Assembly (NCBI GenBank): GCA_002392505.1
Contig: DGHD01000002.1
Span: 1-21,654, forward strand
DNA from: Christensenella sp. UBA3857
Lineage (GTDB): Bacteria; Bacillota; Clostridia; Christensenellales; CAG-138
Length of the DNA: 21,654 nucleotides
Reading direction: 5' to 3'
The position numbers and the translations under genes were made by a program. The notes beneath the pieces were generated by a model. The model was not told where the DNA came from. It worked only from the letters and a program-made list of their open reading frames with translations, and did no database searches. Shown here in pieces: positions 16,514 to 21,654 of the stretch (the first letter of the stretch is position 1; each line of letters opens with the position of its first letter).

Positions 16514-17635
16514 TCAGACCTTGGTCCCTTTTCTCAAAATGACGGGGTACGAGCCGTGCCCGGAAAGATTCCTTCCCCTGCCGACGGACACGCCCTTGTC
16601 GAGTATCATATAATCGAGATACGAATCCTCGCCGATGTCGGCGGCCTGCATCACTATGCTGTTTTTGACGATCGCCCCGGGCGAAACGTGCACGCCGCGG
16701 AACAGCACGCTGTTTTCAACGCGCCCCTCTATAATGCAGCCATCCGCCACGATGGAGTTGATCGCCTTTCCCTCGCCGACGTAGACCGCGGGGAACTCGT
16801 CCTTTATCTTGGTGTAGATCGGGTGCTCGCTGCTGAAGAGGTCCTTCGAGACCGCCTTGTCGAGCAGCGCCATATTGTGCCTGTAATAGCCGTTCAGAGA
16901 GTTGAGCCTTGCGACGTAGCCCTTGTATTCCCAGCCGCGGATGTTGAGCTCCTTGACGTTCCTTACGAGCACGTCGCTCATGAAATCGTAGCGGGCGTGA
17001 GCGAAAGCGTCCTCCACAAGGTATTCGAGCGTCGATTTCTCCATAACGAAGGCGTCGCAGCTGCACAGATTGGTCTCCGGCTGCGCGGGGTTAAGCGCAA
17101 GGTCGATAACGCGGCCGTTCGCGTCGAACTTGAGCCTCAGATCGTCGAACTGCTCGCTCATGTCGTAATCCTCGACGCGGTTGTACATTATCGTGATATC
17201 CGCGCCGGACTCGATATGGGAGCGGATCATCTCGTTATACGTCGTATTGTAGATGGTGTGGCTGCCCATCAGCACGACGTACTTCTGGCTGGAGCGGCGT
17301 ATGTACCCCATGCAGGAGCGGATCGCGTCTATCGTTCCCTTGTAAACGCCGGTATTGTCGTGCGTAACGAAGGGGGGCAGTATGAACAGACCGTCGCGCT
17401 TCCTGTGGAGATCCCATTCCTTGCCGCTTTCAAGATGGTCCATAAGGGAATGGTAATTCCTCTGCGCGATGATGCCCACGTTGTAAATGCCCGTGTTGAC
17501 AAGATCCGAAAGCATGAAGTCTATCGTGCGGTACCTGCCGCCGAACGGGACTGCCGCGACGGAGCGGGAGAAGGTCAGATCGCGGAGCTGCATGCTCGCG
17601 TCGCCTGTGTAGATCAAACCGAATGCGTTTTCCAT
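16514..17635 (-). CDS. glgD: GlgD subunit of glucose-1-phosphate adenylyltransferase
   Basis: A 373-residue paralogue of GlgC. It keeps the FGGRYRTIDF and left-handed beta-helix parts but has lost the nucleotide-binding GGxGxRL loop (here YTGDASMQLRDL, residues 10-20) and has GSHTIY at 124-129 where GlgC has GDHIY, so the catalytic Asp is replaced by Ser125. This is the known state of GlgD, which is not catalytic alone but assembles with GlgC and alters its activity and control. It lies 19 bases downstream of glgC and 25 upstream of glgA. AAAGGA precedes ATG. Confidence 0.94.
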   Translation of the reverse strand: MENAFGLIYTGDASMQLRDLTFSRSVAAVPFGGRYRTIDFMLSDLVNTGIYNVGIIAQRNYHSLMDHLESGKEWDLHRKRDGLFILPPFVTHDNTGVYKGTIDAIRSCMGYIRRSSQKYVVLMGSHTIYNTTYNEMIRSHIESGADITIMYNRVEDYDMSEQFDDLRLKFDANGRVIDLALNPAQPETNLCSCDAFVMEKSTLEYLVEDAFAHARYDFMSDVLVRNVKELNIRGWEYKGYVARLNSLNGYYRHNMALLDKAVSKDLFSSEHPIYTKIKDEFPAVYVGEGKAINSIVADGCIIEGRVENSVLFRGVHVSPGAIVKNSIVMQAADIGEDSYLDYMILDKGVSVGRGRNLSGHGSYPVILRKGTKV

Positions 17636-17654
17636 GGTGGATCCTTTCTGCGCT

Positions 17655-18857
17655 TTACTGGACTATCATGCCGACGGGCACGCGCTTGCCCTCGGGCACG
17701 GTCACGGTGTTGGCGACGAGGGTGATATCGCCGGAGAGCGAGGTATCGTAAACGCCGTCCTCCGGAGTGGGATCGGAGCCGATCACGGCGCCGGGCGAAA
17801 TGACGGCGCCCTCGCCGATAATGGCTTTATTGATGATCGCGTTTTCGCCTATCACGGCGCCGGGCATAACGATCGAATCCCTTATGTAGGCGCCCTTTGC
17901 AACGTGTACGCCCGTGAACAGCACGCTGTGCTTCACGTTGCCGTAGACCACGCAGCCCTCGGATACGATGCTGTCGGTAACGTCGGCAAGCTCGCCCAGG
18001 TAGTGCGGGGGCATTGCCGGGCTTTTGGAATAGATGCGCCAATCCTTATCCGCAAGGCGGAACTCGGGACGCTGACCCAAAAGATCCATATTGGCCTCCC
18101 ACAGGCTCTTCAGCGTTCCGACGTCCTTCCAATAGCCCTTGAAATCATAGGCGTAAAGGTTCGCGCCCGCCCTCAAAAGATCGGGGATTATGTTCTTGCC
18201 GAAATCGTGCGAGCTCGATTTATCCTTGTCGTCGTTGACAAGATAGGGTCTTAAAATGCGCCAGTTGAATATGTAAATACCCATCGAAGCCTTGTTGGAC
18301 TTCGGCTGCTTGGGCTTTTCCTCAAATTCGGTGATGCGGGCGTATTCGTCCGTGTTCATTATGCCGAAGCGCGAAGCCTCGTCCATGGGAACGGTCAGCA
18401 CGGCGATCGTGGCGTCGGCGTTTTTCTCCACGTGGAAACGGAGCATCTTGGCGTAATCCATCTTATAGATATGGTCGCCGGAGAGTATCAGCACGTATTC
18501 GGGATCGAACTGGTCAATGAACGGCAGGTTCTGGTAGACCGCGTTCGCCGTGCCGCTGTACCACTGCCCCTCCGAGCCGGATACGTAGGGCGGCAGCACG
18601 AATACGCCGCCGTTCATACGGTCAAGATCCCAGGGCTGTCCGCTGCCCAAATATGAATTGAGCGCAAGCGGCTCATACTGGGTAAGCACGCCGACGGTGT
18701 CGATATCGGAGTTTACGCAGTTGGACAGGGGGAAATCGATGATCCTGTATTTACCGCCGAAGGGCACCGCGGGCTTCGCCATGCTCTTTGTGAGCACTCC
18801 GAGCCTGGAACCCTGTCCTCCGGCAAGCAGCATGGCGATCATTTTTTTCTTAGGCAT
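17655..18857 (-). CDS. glgC: Glucose-1-phosphate adenylyltransferase, catalytic subunit
   Basis: A 400-residue enzyme making ADP-glucose from ATP and glucose-1-phosphate, the committed step of bacterial glycogen synthesis. The nucleotide loop GGQGSRL is at 13-19, followed by [24 protein letters not shown] at 127-135 includes Asp128, equivalent to the catalytic Asp of E. coli GlgC. FEEKP and the C-terminal hexapeptide beta-helix are present. Length is typical of Bacillota GlgC. A perfect AAGGAGGT lies 7 bases before ATG. It follows glgB by 38 bases and precedes glgD by 19. Confidence 0.97.
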   Translation of the reverse strand: MPKKKMIAMLLAGGQGSRLGVLTKSMAKPAVPFGGKYRIIDFPLSNCVNSDIDTVGVLTQYEPLALNSYLGSGQPWDLDRMNGGVFVLPPYVSGSEGQWYSGTANAVYQNLPFIDQFDPEYVLILSGDHIYKMDYAKMLRFHVEKNADATIAVLTVPMDEASRFGIMNTDEYARITEFEEKPKQPKSNKASMGIYIFNWRILRPYLVNDDKDKSSSHDFGKNIIPDLLRAGANLYAYDFKGYWKDVGTLKSLWEANMDLLGQRPEFRLADKDWRIYSKSPAMPPHYLGELADVTDSIVSEGCVVYGNVKHSVLFTGVHVAKGAYIRDSIVMPGAVIGENAIINKAIIGEGAVISPGAVIGSDPTPEDGVYDTSLSGDITLVANTVTVPEGKRVPVGMIVQ

Positions 18858-18895
18858 ATCAGTACCTCCTTGTGTGAGCTCTGGTCAGCTTCGGT

Positions 18896-20752
18896 TTATA
18901 TTTTATAGAATGCGCCTTCGTAGCCGTAAAGCGGCACGAGGAGCTTCCCGTCCTTTATTTCGGCGCGCGCGTCCATCCTGCCCTGGGAGGACATCACGCA
19001 CGGGAGAGAAGTCCTTTCCCCGATCTCATCCGCTATCGGACCGAGATCCACCGGGTACGCGCCATGCTCGCCCGGGGTGAAATTCAATACGCAGACGATC
19101 CCCTCTCCCGAGTCGGGATCGCGCCGCCTGAACGCGATTATACTGTGCTCCGCGTCTTCGAGCGAGAGCCAGCGGTAGCCCTCCCATTCGGCGTCGTCTC
19201 GCCACAACGCCCTGTTTTCGCGGTAGAAGAAGTTCATCGACTTGGCAAAGCTCTGCATAGCGCGATGCTGCTTGTTATCCAGAAGGAACCATTCGAGCGA
19301 GCGGCGGAAATCCCATTCGTCGTACTGACCGAACTCGCTCCCCATGAACTCCAGCTTTTTGCCCGGGCAGGCGAAGCGGTAAGCGAGAAGCAGCCTGAGC
19401 TGAGCGAACTGCGCCTCGTAATTGCCCTGCATTCGCCCGATGAGCGAACGCTTGCCGTAAACCACCTCGTCATGGGAGAAGGGCAGTATGTGCTTCTCCG
19501 CAAAAGCGTACGTCATCTGGAAGGTCAGCTTGTCCTGATGGTATTTGCGGTAAACGGAATCGAGCTCGAAATACTTGAGCGTATCGTTCATAAAGCCCAT
19601 GTTCCACTTGTAGTCGAAGCAGAGCCCCTTTTCGCCGGTAACGTACGGATACGCGCTCGATTCCTCGGCGATCATCACCGCGCCGGTGCGCTCGTGCACC
19701 GCGTGATTGAGCTCCCGTATGAACGACACCGCGTCGTAATTGGTGTTCGACCCGTCGGGATTCGGGCGCCACTCCGCCTTGCAGAAATCAAGATAGAGCA
19801 TACAGCTCACCGCGTCCACGCGAAGCCCGTCAATGCCGAAATTCTCTATAAGATAGAGCGCGTTCGAAATGAGGTAGCTCCTTACGTGCGGCTTGCCGAA
19901 ATCATAGAGCAGCGTGCCCCAGAGCGGCATCTCCGCGCGCAGGGGATCCGACGACTCAAACAGGGGCGTTCCGTCGAAAAGCCTGAGACCGCAGTCGTCC
20001 TTCACGAAATGCGCCGGCACCCAGTCGAGTATAACGGCGATACCGGCGGCGTGCGCGCGGTCGACGAACAGCTTCAATTCCTCCGGCGTGCCGTAGCGGG
20101 CGGTTATCGCGTACATTCCGCTCGTCTGATAGCCCCAGCTCTCGTCAAGCAGATGCTCGCAAACGGGCATCAGCTCTATCGCGGTATAGCCCATGGAACG
20201 GCAGTAGTCGATAAGCACCGTCGAAGCGCCGATAAACGAAAGCCCCTTCTCCCATGAGCCGAGATGCACCTCGTAAATGGAGACGGGCTTATCATATCCG
20301 AGCCGCCTTTCGCGGTCGGACCTGTATTCGAAGAAGTGATCCCATACGACGCTCGCGCTGCCGGGACGCAGCTCGTTCCTCACGGAAAACGGGTCGCTCT
20401 TCAGGACCGTGTTCCCGCCGGGGCCGGTTATCGCATACTTGTAGCGCTGCCCCTGGAACGCCTCGCGCTTTAATTCCCAAACGCCGAATTCGGGACAAAA
20501 AGCCATTTCGTCCCCCGCCCAGGAATTGAAATCGCCGGAGAGCGCAACTCGCTTCGCATTCGGCGCGTAAACGCGGAACAGCCATTTTGCGGGATCGGCG
20601 GGATCCCTGTGCGCGCCGAAAACGCGGTACGCCTCCCTGCTTTTTCCGTTAAGAAAATCGGCAAGCTCCGCGCGGGTGAACGGATCGTGTATAACGGCGA
20701 CGGGTTTTTCCGCCCGTTCCGCCGCAGGGGATGCTGTTTCGTTTTGCTCCAA
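18896..20752 (-). CDS. glgB: 1,4-alpha-glucan branching enzyme
   Basis: A 618-residue GH13 enzyme that cuts alpha-1,4 chains and rejoins them as alpha-1,6 branches. An N-terminal CBM48-like domain (about 35-140; RVYAPNAKRVALSGDFNSW) precedes the (beta/alpha)8 barrel. The catalytic nucleophile is Asp313 in GLRVDAV, the acid/base Glu363 in IAEES, and His427-Asp428 lies in FSHDEV. It lacks the extra N-terminal domain of the 728-residue E. coli enzyme, as usual in Bacillota. The start is TTG at 20752, supported by GGGAGGT 5 bases before it and by the lack of any nearby ATG. It is the first gene of the glg operon. Confidence 0.97.
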   Translation of the reverse strand: MEQNETASPAAERAEKPVAVIHDPFTRAELADFLNGKSREAYRVFGAHRDPADPAKWLFRVYAPNAKRVALSGDFNSWAGDEMAFCPEFGVWELKREAFQGQRYKYAITGPGGNTVLKSDPFSVRNELRPGSASVVWDHFFEYRSDRERRLGYDKPVSIYEVHLGSWEKGLSFIGASTVLIDYCRSMGYTAIELMPVCEHLLDESWGYQTSGMYAITARYGTPEELKLFVDRAHAAGIAVILDWVPAHFVKDDCGLRLFDGTPLFESSDPLRAEMPLWGTLLYDFGKPHVRSYLISNALYLIENFGIDGLRVDAVSCMLYLDFCKAEWRPNPDGSNTNYDAVSFIRELNHAVHERTGAVMIAEESSAYPYVTGEKGLCFDYKWNMGFMNDTLKYFELDSVYRKYHQDKLTFQMTYAFAEKHILPFSHDEVVYGKRSLIGRMQGNYEAQFAQLRLLLAYRFACPGKKLEFMGSEFGQYDEWDFRRSLEWFLLDNKQHRAMQSFAKSMNFFYRENRALWRDDAEWEGYRWLSLEDAEHSIIAFRRRDPDSGEGIVCVLNFTPGEHGAYPVDLGPIADEIGERTSLPCVMSSQGRMDARAEIKDGKLLVPLYGYEGAFYKI

Positions 20753-20757
20753 AATAG

Positions 20758-20764
20758 ACCTCCC
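20758..20764 (-). promoter_or_regulatory. RBS deciding the TTG start of glgB
   Basis: Minus-strand GGGAGGT with 5 bases to TTG. No other initiation codon with a ribosome-binding match occurs before the CBM48 domain. Confidence 0.8.
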
Positions 20765-20779
20765 TGTACTTATTAAAAT

Positions 20780-20808
20780 ATTATATCACACAGGATATAT
20801 TTTGTCAT
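20780..20808 (-). promoter_or_regulatory. Promoter of the glgB-glgC-glgD-glgA operon
   Basis: On the minus strand ATGACA (20803-20808), 17 bases, then TATAAT (20780-20785) with the TGA extension. It lies about 28 bases before the glgB start and is the only good promoter seen before the four-gene operon. Confidence 0.8.
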
Positions 20809-20955
20809 TCGTTTTTTTGATAATTTTGGGTAAAAAGTTGTCGATGCGACGAAATACAGACATATGAGCGCATCCGCATAAGTATAAGCGTCGGCGACCA
20901 TTGTCTGTCTCGCTCGCGTTTATCGGTTTCCGCTGTTCACTTTTCGTGCGCTTTA

Positions 20956-20984
20956 TTGTAATTTAGCTCGTTTTGGTGTACAAT
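20956..20984 (+). promoter_or_regulatory. Promoter of the aminopeptidase P-like gene
   Basis: TTGTAA (20956-20961), 17 bases, TACAAT (20979-20984). The leader would be about 40 bases. In the 279-bp region shared with the divergent glg promoter, the stretch 20809-20955 holds nothing else I can identify. Confidence 0.7.
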
Positions 20985-21031
20985 AGTTAAGCCAAAATGC
21001 GGAACAATATCAAAGAAAGGTCGAAAACATC

Positions 21032-21654
21032 ATGTCATTCAAAGAGCACAGGGAAAAACTGTATCAGTCCATACCGGAAAACACGCTGGTGATCGCCTAT
21101 GCCGGCGTCCCCATCCACGCCAACGAGGACGATTATCATGCTTTCGAGGTCAACAGCCAGTATTTCTATCTGACGGGCGTCATGCGGGAGAATACGGCGT
21201 TCCTCGCGTATAAGTCTGCGGACAAAACGCGGGAGACCCTTTTTATCGAGGAGCCGGATCCGCATTCCGAAAGGTGGACCGGGAAGATGCCCACCAAGGA
21301 GGAGGTCAAGGCCGTCTCCGGTATCGAGGACGTGGAGTACGTCCCCGCCATGGAAGGCGCGATAAGCATGTATATGGGGCGTTACCGCGTGGAGCGGGCG
21401 TACTTCGATATGTACCGCTGCGGCATGGACGATCTGCCCGACTATAATCTTGTGATGGCGGAACGGTTCCGGAAGGCGTATCCCTTCGTGGAGCTTAAGG
21501 ATCTGCACACGGCCTGCGTGCCGCTCAGGGAGCAGAAGGACGCGGACGAGGTCGAATGCGTCCGCAGGGCGGTGGATATCACAAGGCAGGGTCTCGAATT
21601 CGTTATGAAGAACCTGAAGCCCGGTATGCTGGAGTATCAGGTGCAGGCGGATTT
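21032..21654 (+). CDS. Aminopeptidase P family (M24B) protein, N-terminal part
   Basis: The first 207 codons of a gene that continues beyond the window. It starts MSFKEHREKLYQSIPENTLVIAYAG; the segment AFEVNSQYFYLTGV near 42-55 and LREQKDADEVECVRRAVDIT near 167-186 are typical of the AMP_N domain and of the junction to the creatinase/aminopeptidase catalytic domain of Xaa-Pro aminopeptidases. The metal ligands are not in view, so activity cannot be confirmed; Xaa-Pro dipeptidase is an alternative. ATG follows AAAGG at about 11 bases. It is transcribed divergently from the glg operon. Confidence 0.88.
   Translation, partial: MSFKEHREKLYQSIPENTLVIAYAGVPIHANEDDYHAFEVNSQYFYLTGVMRENTAFLAYKSADKTRETLFIEEPDPHSERWTGKMPTKEEVKAVSGIEDVEYVPAMEGAISMYMGRYRVERAYFDMYRCGMDDLPDYNLVMAERFRKAYPFVELKDLHTACVPLREQKDADEVECVRRAVDITRQGLEFVMKNLKPGMLEYQVQAD

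Noticed and set aside
20849..20859. Possible fourth copy of the gene-end repeat (shared ACGAAATACAG)
   Set aside because: Only 11 bases match, the surrounding sequence does not, and a match of this length is plausible by chance in a window this size.

Overview
The window looks like chromosomal DNA from an anaerobic Clostridia-type member of the Bacillota (Firmicutes). The evidence is the recF-gyrB-gyrA gene order, a GlgC plus GlgD pair for glycogen synthesis, G-rich Shine-Dalgarno sites with some TTG starts, extended -10 promoters, and two secreted proteins ending in dockerin modules. Base composition is G+C-rich for this phylum. A gut or fibre-degrading uncultured lineage fits, but the species cannot be named from the sequence. 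No rRNA, tRNA, CRISPR array, transposase or phage gene was seen.

Layout: (1) 42-1806, minus: a repeat element and a secreted HExxH metallopeptidase with a C-terminal dockerin. (2) 2003-9216, plus: a promoter, then recF, gyrB, gyrA, an inter-gene hairpin and cca. This is the usual recombination and gyrase block, but dnaA and dnaN do not lie in the 2 kb before recF. (3) 9216-9394: a palindromic intergenic region made of two facing copies of the same repeat around a bidirectional terminator. (4) 9406-10548, minus: a secreted thioredoxin-fold protein with InlB/Flg_new-like repeats and a C-terminal dockerin. (5) 10662-15006, plus: an AEC-family transporter, a lipoprotein of unknown function, gltX and msrA, probably one transcription unit ending at a strong bidirectional terminator. 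(6) 15067-20752, minus: a compact glycogen operon transcribed glgB-glgC-glgD-glgA. (7) 20956 to the end, plus: the start of an aminopeptidase P-like (M24B) gene that runs off the window.

How the genes work together: the glg operon is a nearly complete glycogen-synthesis route. GlgC/GlgD make ADP-glucose, GlgA extends the chain and GlgB branches it. The recF/gyrase block is housekeeping. The two dockerin proteins imply that the cell displays cohesin-bearing scaffolds, none of which is encoded here. They bracket the recF-cca block, lie on the same strand, and both carry the same approximately 31-bp repeat just after the stop codon. A third, inverted copy follows cca. The least ordinary things in the window are this 3'-end repeat family, the thioredoxin-dockerin fusion, and a hairpin between ribosome-binding site and start codon in the metallopeptidase leader.
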